64,000 nt of DNA. Origin: Siderastrea siderea. Its lineage: Eukaryota; Cnidaria; Anthozoa; Scleractinia; Rhizangiidae. Location: contig OZ034968.1 of the NCBI GenBank assembly GCA_964030785.1, positions 65,387,399 to 65,451,398 of the forward strand, given 5' to 3'. Shown here piece after piece: positions 46,915 to 58,698 of the stretch (positions are counted from its first letter, which is position 1; each line of letters starts with the position of its first letter). The translations under genes and the position numbers were made by a program. The notes beneath the pieces were generated by a model that saw only the letters and a list, made by a program, of their open reading frames with translations, was not told where the DNA came from and made no database searches.

Positions 46915-48490
46915 TAGAACTTTTTTTAGGCTTAATCGCAATTTCTATAATTGCGTGCATCAGTGCGAGGGTCATTTTCTTAATTTGAGAGAGCGACATC
47001 CTAAAAACATGAGGTTCAAAGCCCTATATACTTTACTGCGAAATTGACACTATTTTTTTTAGTATACCAAACCGATGGACAACGAGTCTCTCGCGCTCTG
47101 ATTGGCTACTCAAACTCGGGATAGTATCTGCTAGTCTCCTCCCGGCATTTTTCTGGATTTCGCGCGTTCAATACCTGAGTATTAATGTTTGTTCTTTTGC
47201 ATTTGGGGCAAATAAAAAAAATTGATAAATCAGAAGAGCACGAATCCACATGAATTAATTACGGTCACGTAAAACAAAACAAAAAAAACTCAAGGAAAAA
47301 AAAAACATTTTGGAATTTTTTTCCGCAGCCAAAATACAGATTATTAGGCTACTGAACTCCAGCTAATGTTTTCACCCGTTTAAATTCGTCTTATGTCTCC
47401 TTGAGGTACTGATCACACTATTTTTTAACGAAACACTCACCTGAGCAGAAAATGGACGTGAAGAAAAGTCACCTTCCTGCGGAGCTGCGATCGTTCTAAA
47501 AACACCATAAAAATTAACTCGATTTTCTGATTTTGACTTGTTTTTCAGAAGTTAGAATGGCACTGATCTAAAGAAATACTTGGACTTCACTTGGCAGCAA
47601 ATAAATACCGTGCATTCTTCATTAACAGCAACTAACAGAATTACGAAATAAAAACTCACCTGACACGAAAGATGTCCAGTATTGCTTTACTAAATGAATA
47701 TTCCCTTAAATAAACAGAAGGACTGACTTAAGCGAAAGTTTTGTACGTCAACTAACTCTCTTAGAGTTAATCTCAAGAAAGAAAAGGCAACATTAACTCG
47801 AAGAATCTCAATTTCAACGTCATCTTTCGTAATGGACCCACCCCTTAGCAGATTAATCATTTAGAATCTTTCAAGACTCCTTCAAGCAGGCAATATAAAT
47901 ACATGTATGAGACAGCTTTCCATTCGGATACTGGCATGGACCCTGTGAGTAATATAAATTTGGCGGCGTAGAGCCTTTCCAGTTTGAAGATTCAGACTAC
48001 AAAAAGCTAAGAGCGGGGCCTGTGAACAAGCTTCTTAGCCGTCAGGAAAAGGGTGCGAGAAAAATCGGCAAGCAGAGCAAGCGCGCGAGGCGCACTATGT
48101 GCCCTATTGCTCACTAAAAATACCCCAGTGTTCACAGAGAAACACGAGCACGATTCTGTGGACGAATTACCTTGGAGCTCAGAAAAATAGTGTGCAAGCT
48201 GGTACTAATACCAGCAAAATAACGTCATCATGAAAATGGCTATTCAGCGCCCTAATACAAGGTCTCTACCTTGTCTATGCATGAAGATGCCAGAAAGTGT
48301 CTCGAAAAACTTGCTGACAATTCCTTCCTTTCTTTTCGCAACTGCATAAATTGCGTTAATAACTGCGAGGATCTTCTTTACATTTATTTCTTCATTCCGC
48401 AGTTCAAATATATGAATTTCATATATTCATAATTTCATCTTCATCTTTCCCGGGTATATTACGAACCAATTTAATGACCAGCTCCCAGTT

Positions 48491-48562
48491 GGCTTGTTAG
48501 CTCAATTGGTTAGAGCGCTGCACCGGTATCGCAGAGTTCAGGGTTCGAATCCCGGCAAGCCT
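48491..48562 (+). tRNA. tRNA-like gene, unit 1 (anticodon position reads GGT)
   Basis: Acceptor GGCTTGT/GCAAGCC, A box TAGCTCAATTGG, B box GGTTCGAATCC, anticodon loop CCGGTAT. This copy differs from the others by a mismatch in the anticodon stem (CTGCA/CGCAG) and AGTTC in the variable loop. A T6 terminator follows. GGT would be Thr, but base 33 is C instead of T and the T arm is one nucleotide short. Confidence 0.6.
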
Positions 48563-48704
48563 GATTTTTTCAGGCTTCAGTTCTTTTCGCAACTGCATAA
48601 GTTGCGTTATATATTGCGTGAATATATGAATTTCATATATTCATAATTTCATCTTCATCTTTCCCGGGTATATTACGAACCAATTTAATGACCAGCTCCC
48701 AGTT

Positions 48705-48776
48705 GGCTTGTTAGCTCAATTGGTTAGAGCGCTGCACCGGTATTGCAGAGGTCAGGGTTCGAATCCCGGCAAGCCT
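48705..48776 (+). tRNA. tRNA-like gene, unit 2 (anticodon position reads GGT)
   Basis: Perfect 5-bp anticodon stem CTGCA/TGCAG around CCGGTAT, intact A and B boxes, and a T6 terminator. Sequence identical to units 3 and 4 over the 72 nt. Same C33 and short T arm as unit 1. Confidence 0.65.
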
Positions 48777-48951
48777 GATTTTTTCAGGCTTTCTTTTCGC
48801 AACTGCATAAGTTGAGTTAATAACTGCGAGGATCTTCTTTACATTTATTTCTTTATTCCGCAGCTCAAATATATGAATTTCATATATTCATAATTTCATC
48901 TTCATCTTTCCCGGGTATATATCGAACCAATTTAATGACCAGCTCCCAGTT

Positions 48952-49023
48952 GGCTTGTTAGCTCAATTGGTTAGAGCGCTGCACCGGTATTGCAGAGGTC
49001 AGGGTTCGAATCCCGGCAAGCCT
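48952..49023 (+). tRNA. tRNA-like gene, unit 3 (anticodon position reads GGT)
   Basis: Identical to unit 2 over the tRNA body, with the same internal promoter boxes and T6 terminator. Identity among units 2-4 points to recent amplification or conversion. Confidence 0.65.
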
Positions 49024-49201
49024 GATTTTTTCAGGCTTTCTTTTCGCAACAACTGCATAAGTTGCGTTAATAACTGCGAGGATCTTCTTTACATTTATTT
49101 CTTCATTCCGCAGTTCAAATATATGAATTTCATATATTCATAATTTCATCTTCATCTTTCCCGGGTATATTACGAACCAATTTAATGACCAGCTCCCAGT
49201 T

Positions 49202-49273
49202 GGCTTGTTAGCTCAATTGGTTAGAGCGCTGCACCGGTATTGCAGAGGTCAGGGTTCGAATCCCGGCAAGCCT
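49202..49273 (+). tRNA. tRNA-like gene, unit 4 (anticodon position reads GGT)
   Basis: Identical to units 2 and 3 over the tRNA body, followed by GATTTTTTCAGGC and the final partial unit. Confidence 0.65.
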
Positions 49274-49370
49274 GATTTTTTCAGGCTTTCTTTTCGCAAC
49301 TGCATAAGTTGCGTTGATAACTGCGAGGATCTTCTTTACATTTATTAATCCCTTCCGCAGTTCACTATAG

Positions 49371-50242
49371 TATGAAGGAGTAAATATTTTTCACGAAACA
49401 AAAAACGTCTTTTAGAATAGGATGCCCTAATCCTGTCATAATTGTTTCCATTTAGTTTTAAATCGAAAGGTCACAGAACAATCTCTGTCACATGTGCTTA
49501 TTTTTGAAAGAAAATTTGATAATGCAAAATTTTGAAGGGATTTGAAACATTCCCTGCTTTCTCGTCTCGCGACCAATTACTTTATTACTACAAGTTCGGC
49601 GTCATGCTTACAGGCAATCGCTTAACTAAATTCAAATTTTTGTTGCCTTGGGATTGATATCATCAATTTAGGTCTCAGTCTCCTCTCATTTTTCCTACGG
49701 GCACCCTAAATATTTTCAAAATGCTAGATGTAAACTGGTCATTTTTAAAACACCCCCATGTCAGTACTCTTTTGATCTCGTTGAACACTTTCCATTTGAT
49801 AAGGAACTATTCTCAGAGTGAGCCATGATGGGCATTTTACTGCAGGTGATAATAGCAAGCGGTGTGGCATACTTCTCGACAAGACATTGAAGATTTGTTT
49901 TTCAGTAAAAAGTATTCAGTTGCAAGGGATTCTTGGACGGTCTCTATAAGATAATTAAATACAATTAATAAGGCTACTCTTGACCGTTTTCCGATGCGAT
50001 AATCATACTGATTTTGCCCCTGGGGGTTCCTTAGTTCATTATAATTTATTTTCAGTATTGTGATTAAAAAAGGAATCAACTTTAATGTGCATTATGAGTT
50101 GCCTTGGGAAAAAATATCAATACGCCTGTTGTATCGAGAGAAAGTCATTTGTTTTGCTGATGATTGCTAAAAATAATTATGACTTATGCTGAAAAGTATC
50201 CCAGATGTATTAGTCCACGGCAGTAGCTGGATTACTTAAATT
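49371..50242. other. Spacer downstream of the glycosyltransferase
   Basis: No gene seen. On the minus strand an AATAAA at 50045-50050 lies about 195 bp past the stop of the next gene and could be its polyadenylation signal. Confidence 0.45.
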
Positions 50243-51607
50243 TTACTTCAAAGACTTACAAACAATGTCAACTTCATTTGCTAATTTTTCTACTGTTTCT
50301 AAGTCGCGCCAGTCCAATCTGTGTTCATTTCTCTTAATTTCAAGACCAATTTGGTTATAATGACGTTTTAGAACTTGCAAACATGCATCCGTATTGTCCC
50401 CAGTGCATGGTGTTTGTACAAGGTTTTCTACTCTTTGAAGATCATGGTTAAAAAGAACCAAGTTGTTTCTCAAGGAAACTAGAGAGTGATTGGTACATAT
50501 CGCAGGCGCACTGCCTACGACCGCGTGCGACAAGCAATAACTAATAAAGATATTTGAAGACAGAAACTCTGCATAAGGAACATGGAAAGCAGTTTGTGGC
50601 TCGGAAAGTATATTTTCTATATGTTGCGGACCAATGGTATGTCCACTAGGAAAGCGTTTATTATATGAGCTCAAGTCATTGCAGATTTTAAGATTCCAGT
50701 CATATCGTTCTCTTTCGAAAAACCAGGCATAGCTGATAATTACACAGACAGGTGACATTGTCCTGGTTCCCTGGTGGTAAAACTTCTTGAAGGCTTCCTC
50801 AAAGCTGCTTGTGTTAAATCGTTTAAGAATGTATTCTCTGCAGTGCGTGAAGGTGTTGCGGTAAAGGTACACAGGGAAATATGTCATGAAATCTGCAACC
50901 ATTGGCATACCAAGCGCCGTCTCCGTATTTCTCGCCCAATCTTGTACCCAGTGCAAATTCATTGTACACTCGGAGCCTAAAATTCGCGGCTTTTTGCCAG
51001 TAAATATTGATGCCTCAGTGACGGGTGTGATGAAGGCAGCGTCCGAGTCCACCCATGCAATTATGTTGTCATTCGTGTACAAATCAATAAAGAAACTGCT
51101 CCATAACTGACGGTTGTAACCGAAGGACTTTTCACCAGGAAAATTTAGAATACTTTGGTCCTTCGGCAGAGGTTCGTAGAGCACTTCCAGCTTGTGATCT
51201 GGAAAATGCTCTCTAACCTGCTTCGTTAGAATGTTTACAAATGCATGGTCCCGCTCCGACTCTTCGTCAAGGACTACAACGGTCTTTCCAAATGATGGTG
51301 GCCAAAACAGAACAGCAGATCGGTAGAAATCGCAGTAAAAACGAGTCCTGTGCTCTTTAAGTTTACCCGCCATCCTCAAGAATACAGTTATGGGTGTTAT
51401 GAGGTAGTTGCTCTTGTTATTCCTGTTGGCGCTGATGAATCGGTGAACTCCGCTCTGGTGAACTCTACTGTCATTGTTTGCGCTAGTGAGCTTTGCTCTT
51501 ATGGTTTTTCGTACTTTCCAACTCATATGAGTCATATAAATTACCGTTATGGTAATGACAACACAGACAAGGGAGAGAAATTTGTTATTGAACCTCCATC
51601 GCCCCAT
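50243..51607 (-). CDS. Single-exon type II membrane glycosyltransferase-like protein (454 aa)
   Basis: An uninterrupted 454-codon frame. Residues about 11-27 (LSLVCVVITITVIYMTH) form a membrane anchor after a short basic cytoplasmic tail, then a polar stalk, giving a Golgi type II topology. The lumenal part has KTVVVLDEESERDH (about 108-121), GYNRQLWSSFFIDLYT (163-178) and IIAWVDSDAAF with D187-x-D189, the DxD motif that binds metal and nucleotide sugar. Further conserved-looking blocks are ADFMTYFPVYLYR and SYAWFFERERYDWNLKICN. I recognise this as resembling a coral-expanded family of putative glycosyltransferases, but donor and acceptor are unknown. Start chosen at the first Met, which places the anchor correctly. 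Intact, so probably functional. Confidence 0.82.
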   Translation of the reverse strand: MGRWRFNNKFLSLVCVVITITVIYMTHMSWKVRKTIRAKLTSANNDSRVHQSGVHRFISANRNNKSNYLITPITVFLRMAGKLKEHRTRFYCDFYRSAVLFWPPSFGKTVVVLDEESERDHAFVNILTKQVREHFPDHKLEVLYEPLPKDQSILNFPGEKSFGYNRQLWSSFFIDLYTNDNIIAWVDSDAAFITPVTEASIFTGKKPRILGSECTMNLHWVQDWARNTETALGMPMVADFMTYFPVYLYRNTFTHCREYILKRFNTSSFEEAFKKFYHQGTRTMSPVCVIISYAWFFERERYDWNLKICNDLSSYNKRFPSGHTIGPQHIENILSEPQTAFHVPYAEFLSSNIFISYCLSHAVVGSAPAICTNHSLVSLRNNLVLFNHDLQRVENLVQTPCTGDNTDACLQVLKRHYNQIGLEIKRNEHRLDWRDLETVEKLANEVDIVCKSLK

Positions 51608-53524
51608 CGTCTCCTCAGCTCCTAGTTTGTAGCTTTGGTATGAAGCAACTACGGAAAAAGCTGAAAAGAATTAGAATAGAGAACGATCATTTTACGTCCA
51701 TTCGAATTCATGGTCACAGTTCATGCGATGCATACGATTAATGTAAGGAAATATTGGCAGCTGTCAAATCTCAACAACAAACGCATCACGTCTTTCCAAG
51801 CAATTGCTTAAAGTGCATATGACAGATTTTTTTTATTTACCTGATCGAATCTAAATGACATCCTGATATGAATATCAAAAATTATTTTTCGATTTCGATT
51901 TTCCTTCCCCGCGCTTTTGCCGTTTAAAAACGTGAAATTTTACTTCCGGTCATGTCAAAAACCGCGCAAAGGGATGTTTAATCATTTATCATTGCCTCTG
52001 GCTATGATTGTCGTAAGGTTTTAACACATTTCAAAACCCTCCAGCATTTTTTATGCCATGCACGACACACATGAGAAAGTTTTAGCCTTTATTTGCCTGG
52101 AACAACTTGTATTGTAGGCTGTTCATTAGCATGTCGCATACAACATAGTCTAAATTGGCCCTTTATATGTACAGTGTACTTTTGTTACTTTTTCAATTAG
52201 ACCTGAAACTGAACAGAACAGAGGCATTAGTTTAAACATGGAGCAATCCTGTACATGTAGGGTGAGACACTTTTGCTTGGATCACTTGTTACATGTACAC
52301 ATTAAACCACATTAGCAGTTCAGACATCTTTGTAAGATTTTTACATGATGAAACTCAGATCAAAATAATAAGTTTGAAAATGTTTGTTTAGCCCTGGACT
52401 TTTGCCACAAAAAGTTATACAGAATAAAGAGGCAACAAAAAAAAAAACAGGCTCAAAAGAAAACTAGAGCTGTGAAGGAAAGAATGTAATAATTAAAAAT
52501 CAAGTTCAGCTAGCATGATGAAGGTGGCAACCGGCATAACGAGACATCAAAATGAACCAAATTGAAGTCAACATGTACCCCACAATGTACATCATTCTCT
52601 TTCCAGATTTTTTTTTGTGGAAACAGCGTTCTATCTCGCGCGTAATGGTTAATACAGTACTGAATGAGATCAAGTAACTGAAACTACAGCCCACCGAAGT
52701 TATACCTTCACAGATTCCTTTCATGTTTTGCATTGTAGGTGAAGTGACAAAATCGAATAGGTATGAGAAAAATAATTTTTTCAGTCTAAAGCTTCTGTTT
52801 ATTACATGGTGATGTAAGATATCAACCAGTGGCAAATTGACTGTTTTACATAACTTGATAATTTTTCATATCTTTTTGCAAAAAAAAAAACTCTAAACAC
52901 AAAAATACTTTTAAGTTAAGTTACACTGTAATGTACATACAGTGTAAGAGATTTTTGGGGGCATATCTTTTTAATTTGTTTTTGACAAATGCTATCGAAA
53001 TTAGATTGAAATATAATATGTACTTGTAATATCAAAGTGCATACATTGTAATCACTACGCAAGATCTTGCTTTGCAGTTGTGCGTGAGTGGCAATTGTGC
53101 ATGTGTTTTTAAATTCTAAGTGAGCAGCTCCTAAACCAATTTGATGAAATTCAGCCAAAGCTGTAATATAGTTTTCCAGCAATACCATGTCCGCAAATTT
53201 GAATTTTCCTTCCATTTGAAAGGTTTAGCTTTTTTTCTAGAGGTACATGTAGTGCCTTTTATCTCTCAGCCTTACATTGCGAATTTTTAATTTTATTTGA
53301 AAGTTTTACCTTATTTTCTTAAGGTACAAGTAGTACTTTTTAGCTCTTATCCATACTGACACATGTAACTTTAGCAGCTTACAAACAAACAAACGCTGCA
53401 TAAAGAATCAAATCCAGTGGCAATTGATTCCTCTAGCTTTGTTTTAGCGTGTGAGACATAATTTCTGAAAAGATGTACAAAAGAATTCATATTTTTTGAA
53501 AGAAATTAAATTTTTAACCATGCA
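51608..53524. other. AT-rich intergenic stretch
   Basis: No confident gene. A 109-codon minus-strand frame (52506-52835) has hydrophobic stretches and YLFDFVTSPTMQNMKGICEG, faintly like the P-x-x-M-x-G segment of POT/SLC15 peptide transporters. It has no supporting splice sites and is not called. Poly-A tracts occur at 52437-52448 and 52880-52889. Confidence 0.5.
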
Positions 53525-53527
53525 CTA

Positions 53528-56500
53528 TAGTGCATGAGTCAGGACCCGAAATTTGGCCGATTGGTACCACTCAGAGGGACAAAGGCTAATGTCCATGGTG
53601 ATGTAGGCCAACATCCCTAGTTTACATTTTCGGGTGACAGCATTGCCAATTATGTCACCTTCAGGGGGAAAATGACACCTATTCTTACCCCTCCCCCCTT
53701 GAGCCATTTTCCAACGTGAAAATTATACATAGCATTCCCAATATAATTTACTTACTTTATTGTACGGAACTGGGGAAACGACTTAATAAACAGGTCAAAA
53801 ATGAAGCCCAGTTAACTAGAACACCATTTCAATCAATGCTTTTGGACAGGGTGTAATCACATGACTGGTCACGTGAGCTTTAATAGTCGAAAACGCATTC
53901 TTTTCTTTCTAGTGCTTTCTTATTCGATAATATTACACTGTTTTATGTTTTAATCTTTTCCTACTTGCTAGAGATCATTATCACAATACTTTAAAGCCGA
54001 AAAAATGTCTACTGTGACAACAAAATTTCACTTTTTGGCATCCTTGATAACTAGTACCCAGTCCCCTAGATTTCATTCGAACTAAACAAAGTGGCCTATC
54101 GCTGCTAATTGGTCAAATTTCGCTATTTAGTTGGATTGCATAGATCACGTCTGCTCTGCTAATTTGAATTGCTCTGAAAAATGGAAATAGGACTAAGTTT
54201 CATCATGAAATGTGAAGTTTCTTTTTAATACTTTCCTTTGAGTCAGTCAATAAGTTACTGTCACGTGTTAGAGCGGTTTTCTTCTCCAACAACACAATGA
54301 ACCAATCAGAAGGACAAGCAAATACATGTAACCGATGCCAAGCACGAAACGATCGCGAGCATGTCGGAATTGGTTTGGTTTCACTTTTGATTCGTTGAGA
54401 AAGTGTTTTTTTTTACCAACCGCAGAGCAAAGTAAGGCAAAACCAAAACAAAATGCAAATTACTTTCGACAGTCAATTGAAAACTACTCTATTCTGGACT
54501 TGATTTTAGCACAGTAAAACATGCTTTCACACCGTATTTGTGTTCTTGAATACCCATTAATTTTCATGTGCCAGAGTTCTTTAGTCTCACTCTAAGTTCA
54601 GAGGTATTCAAATGGAAAAGGTGCTAGTCAACTGTGTTTCACTTCTTCAATAAAATGGAGTATCAGGTATACAAGCGGATTTCTCAGTAACCACCTTCAT
54701 CCTCCTCTTCGCTATCTCCATCAACAATGACTTCCACATCCTCCTGTGCGGCTTGGGTCCTGCAGTCAACACAAGTCTGTGTACATGTTAGGGCGTTCGC
54801 CACGCAAACGCAGTCTGAAAGTCTGCACGATCTGGGACATCTGCATGCAAGAAGCTCCAGCACTGCCTCGGGAGCAGGCTTTCAATCCATCCAGTCAATT
54901 GGCAGACTTGAGCTTCCCATGCTCCATCTGAATCCAACTGGGTCGAGGATTGATGGGCTACACTGCAGACTGCGCCTCTAAATACACGCTTGAAAGTTTG
55001 CCCGCATGGTGTCCTTTGAAGGCTGACTTTGCAAGGTGGTAACTGGTGCGACTCAATCTCTCCATAATCCCCTTCGCAAAGAAATGAATGTATCTATGAT
55101 CATTCACGTCACTTGCATTTGCCCCAGATGAGTAGAAAGAGCGGGTTACCTTCTCGATGCTGGGGAAAAGGTCGTCCGAAAGGTCCCAGGATTGACTCAG
55201 TTCAGTGAATTCTTGTTTTGCATCATTGTCTGACTTGACAATCTTTAGGGCGATGAGTTTGCCTTTACCAGCGAAAGCACCAACTTTGTCACATCAGGTG
55301 AAGGAATGAAGACTAACGAGAGCCTGACAAACATCTTCCCCGATAGTAGCAACCAATTTACTAATGTCAATCAACCTTGTGCGTGTCTGAGTGCCGCATT
55401 TCTGGAACAAACTGGTATCAATGGAACTGGAAAAGGCAAGATGCAGCACAAACACATCGGTATCTTCTGACCTGACCACCACTGCGTCATAACCACCTTG
55501 CACGTAGCAGTAGACGAGTGGCAGCCTCCTCTTGGCAGCTGCATAACTCCGGCACTTCCACTGTTCTGTCTCCAGAAATCCTTCAGCATTTCTCCTCACA
55601 CGTGACATACAGCTCTTTTCTATTTCGCTGAATTCTCTGGACGTACTGCTCAGTTTGCCATTCCTCGATCAGAAACCTTATCAAGCTTGTTTTCTTCTTC
55701 ACCTGGCCCAGGAACGTCTTCTGTTGCTTAATCAGCTGTGGGGCGGTTATGTTTACTACTTACACTCCAGGCACTTCCCCTCGCATGCTTCTTTCTGTAT
55801 TCTTAATGGCATTTTCCTTATAGGAAACGAAGTTGATCCTGCTGCTATCTAAGCCTTCAAGTAAGACCATGCCCATCAAGGAGGATGCCAGGCTTCCAAA
55901 GGCGATCTGGGTGCTTTCGAAGCTCACTTTCTGTACGAGACCCATCACATCAAAAACCGTAGCTGAGTTATTTGGTGACTCGTCTGCTAGCTGGACATTC
56001 TTTCGCAGGTAAGAAGCCAATGCCGCCTTGTTGGTCTTTCGAGGAAAATCCTCTGCTGTCGACAATGCCCAAGGTATAGGACCAAGGCTATGTTGCAGCT
56101 TTTCCTTAACTTCAATCTTCCGTCTTTGTCCCGTAATTATCATTCTCCCGAAAAGAGATCTGTCGGCCTTGAGAATCACGGTTCTTCGCTGAGTCGAGAC
56201 TGTTTTCTTCTTACTGAATGACGTAAACATCTTCAGTCTTTTTAACTTCACAGGATCGTAAAACTTCTTCTTAAGAGGGGAGCTTTGAAGCCTTTCCTCC
56301 TTGAATTGCTGGAATTTTTCTTCTCAAATCCCACAGTTGTGAAGTAAGTGATATGACATATCTACGGGAACATCTTTCGCTGTCGAGATGCTGTTGAGGT
56401 CATGGTTTCCTACGAATGGAATATTCCAGCTCTCGATGAGGGCTTCAACTGCCAATACTTGCTCTTCATCTTTTGGCATTCTCGGTGATGGCATCTCATG

Positions 56501-58695
56501 GTGATGAAATTGAGGTCACTTTGCTTGTACTAAACTCCTCAGCTGATCGAGAAAAGCACACCTGTACTCTGCCATAAGGTAAAATTTATTTACAGCGCCG
56601 GTCTTCAAGATGAATCTTGTTAAGATCCCTGTCGTCTTTGTGTCTTTGTTGAAAGTTACGTCCATGGTCTGATCCACGAGAATCCTCCTAAACGGACTCC
56701 CACCGGCTAGCTGCACAGAAAAATGACCTTCCATAAAACTCCAATGTACGAACATCAGGATGATCCACTGGAAGGTCCGCCATTTGTGCGCAGTACACCA
56801 GATATCTTGCATAATTAAACTTGTCGTATGCAAAGAACCATGGCATCATATGATGAACTGCATAGAGATGTAGCAACCAGTTACCTTCTTGCAGTAAGGC
56901 CTGGTATATGCACGTGTGAACTCCATCTGCATGATTGTACATCTCCTTTGAGGACATCTGAGACTGAACCTTCTGCAATGATCCCTGATTCAGTGCAGAC
57001 ATAGCGCAAACCAGCGTCTTGGAACCGTTTGCCAATTATGGATAGAAGGTAAAAATTGTATGAAACGTTCCCAGCCTGAGAAGAACTTCAGCGTAGAGAT
57101 CTTTGTGCTTCCAGGTGACCTCACAAGCTTTGGCGTAAAGTGCTTGGTCCATGACAACCACAATCTCAGGTAGATTTAAAATCTTCCTGACACCCTCTGA
57201 CTGACGCAAGATCTAATTGGCTGTGGATACCTGAGTCACAGGAGCATTTATTGTAGGAAGATATCCAACACCATCTTGCATAACCGGTTCATGGCTATGA
57301 AACTTGATGTTAAAGCCTATCCAGCTTGGGATCCGCTGATTGTCTCCTTTAACCAGTCTTGCAATAAGCCAAAGTAGGTCCTTCTTCTAGAAATCTGTTC
57401 CTGACTACTATAATCAATCGTAGCTGTTCTGAGGAGCTGTGGTCCTACCCTGTCTCCTAAGATGGATGCGGCGAGAGGCTGAACTTCCTGCGTGATGGTC
57501 CTCTGCTTTCGTTTGCTGATAACTGGAGGCTGTATACTGGGGGGCTGTGGTCCGTATGCCTTGAGTCACACAGCAGTTCCATTAACACGGTGAGTGGTTC
57601 CCTTTCCTGTGAGTGTCTCCTCTAACCTGTCGATGTTATCCCACGCCAGGTTGGGGAACACGTTAGGTTGAATAGTCCCTGGAAGAACCAGCTTCTGATT
57701 TAAGTTTGCTGCCATCTTCTGTAGGCACAAAGCTGTGTCATTATTTTCGAGCTGAGAATAGGACACACCATGTCCGAGTCTATTCAGCATTTGTATTAAT
57801 TCTACATTTTCAGTCAGAGTTTTTACCCCATACGACAACAGAATGTGTTTAGGAGGTTTGCTTTGGCCACAAATGTTGCATAAATGAGATCTTGGCTGAA
57901 AGAGTTGATCAACATCTTTATTCTTGTAGATGGATTATTTGCGGTGCAGTCGCCAAGGAGGACTCCAGTAAAGAATCTGACCAGGCATTCTAGAACTGGG
58001 AAATTGTCTGGAACAACATGTCCTCGATGAATTGGCCATGAGGTGGTATGCTTTGGTATACTTCATATCCGTAATGGAACGTCGCGTGTGAGCAGAACAC
58101 TTGTCAGTGACATTTGTAATATCTGTGGTTGCAAGCCTGTGGCTTTCAAGTTCCTTTCCCAAAAGAACTTTTCTTTAACCCTCTACCTAACTTAATAATT
58201 GCCTGATATTTCAATTTAAAAAGTCTAACCTGAACCTCTTCATTACACACTTCAATCGTCTGAAGGGTCAGTTATGCATTTTTTACGGTTTCTTCATGAG
58301 AAACCTCAGCTGACGTGAAACAACTCAACTTGTGGCTGTGACACGAGTCAAAGTGGTCAGCGGCTCGGACTGAAGGCTCATTAAAACCTTTTCAGTGCAT
58401 AAAAATTATCATCATAAGATCGCAAAGAAAAAAGAGTTGTTTTTGTTCTTATTTTGTAGAAGATAAATCCCCACACCCTAGATGGGTAGGCCAGTAGAAG
58501 ATCATGATTAACTGGAAGTGCAGGATAGGACCAAAAATTTTACTCACCCCACCCCATTGAAAAATCATGGAAGATGACACTTTGGCAAATGCTATCACAT
58601 ATATTCTTTTACGAAGGGTAAAGAACTTTCCAAAAATGTATGTCACTCTTTGTCCCCCCAAGTGGTACCATTCACCCCCTCTGGCTCATGCACTA
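53528..58695 (-). mobile_element. 5.2-kb TIR element with a large decayed gene
   Basis: The left end TAGTGCATGAGTCAG matches the inverted right end TAGTGCATGAGCCAG. Further matches inside the arms (GGTACCACT, GGGACAAAG, and GCATT[T]GCCAA ... TGTCA[CT]CTTC) extend the inverted repeats to about 130 bp or more at moderate identity. CTA flanks both ends (53525-53527, 58696-58698), a possible 3-bp target duplication as in PIF/Harbinger elements. The gene inside is not a Harbinger transposase. The element boundaries rest on diverged repeats and should be tested with other copies. Confidence 0.6.
54684..58162 (-). pseudogene. Decayed TE-type gene: FEN/XPG- or PIN-like region plus cysteine-rich tail
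   Basis: About 3.5 kb of minus-strand coding sequence broken by many frameshifts and stops. N-terminal pieces include STAHTRRS-like sequence (58090), NLAWDNIDRLEETL (57620), then DGVHTCIYQALLQEGNWLLH and HMMPWFFAYDKFNYARYL (56870-56780), and ILVDQTMDVTFNKDT (56690-56640). From 55520 it reads VVVRSEDTDVFVLHLAF ... IGEDVCQALVSLHSFT, followed by a TGA (55294-55296) where a Gly-Cys-Asp would be expected, then KVGAFAGKGK. SEDTD and GCD resemble the acidic motifs of FEN/XPG or PIN nucleases. The C-terminus is ELLACRCPRSCRLSDCVCVA then CTQTCVDC, a CXC-like cysteine pattern, with an acidic end and stop at 54684. Same family as uncharacterised proteins abundant in cnidarian predictions; function unknown. 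Confidence 0.68.
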
Positions 58696-58698
58696 CTA

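Larger units (their letters stand above)
44547..48329. repeat. Tandem segmental duplication, copy B
   Basis: Second copy of the 3.77-kb unit, about 21 bp longer overall. Differences include a 36-bp deletion in the MITE, an extra 25 bp or so near 46070 (AAATATTACAAAACTACAGAT) and near 47575, and single-base changes. Its right end abuts the tRNA-like tandem array. Confidence 0.93.
48330..49370 (+). repeat. Tandem array of ~250-bp units, each with a tRNA-like gene
   Basis: Each unit runs from CTTTTCGCAACTGCATAA through GATCTTCTTTACATTTATT, ATATGAATTTCATATATTCA, CCCGGGTATAT and CAGCTCCCAGTT to the tRNA-like gene and GATTTTTTCAGGC. The tRNA starts are 214, 247 and 250 bp apart; the second unit lacks about 35 bp. 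A partial fifth unit ends near 49346. Confidence 0.93.

Noticed and set aside
48955..49143. 62-codon frame starting in a tRNA-like gene
   Set aside because: It reads through the tRNA body and spacer of a repeat unit and is present only in some units.
50774..51625. Plus-strand frames opposite the glycosyltransferase
   Set aside because: Shadows of the long, motif-bearing minus-strand gene.
52506..52835. Possible POT/SLC15 transporter exon
   Set aside because: Only a faint resemblance in one stretch, no splice sites, and an AT-rich setting that gives hydrophobic residues by chance.
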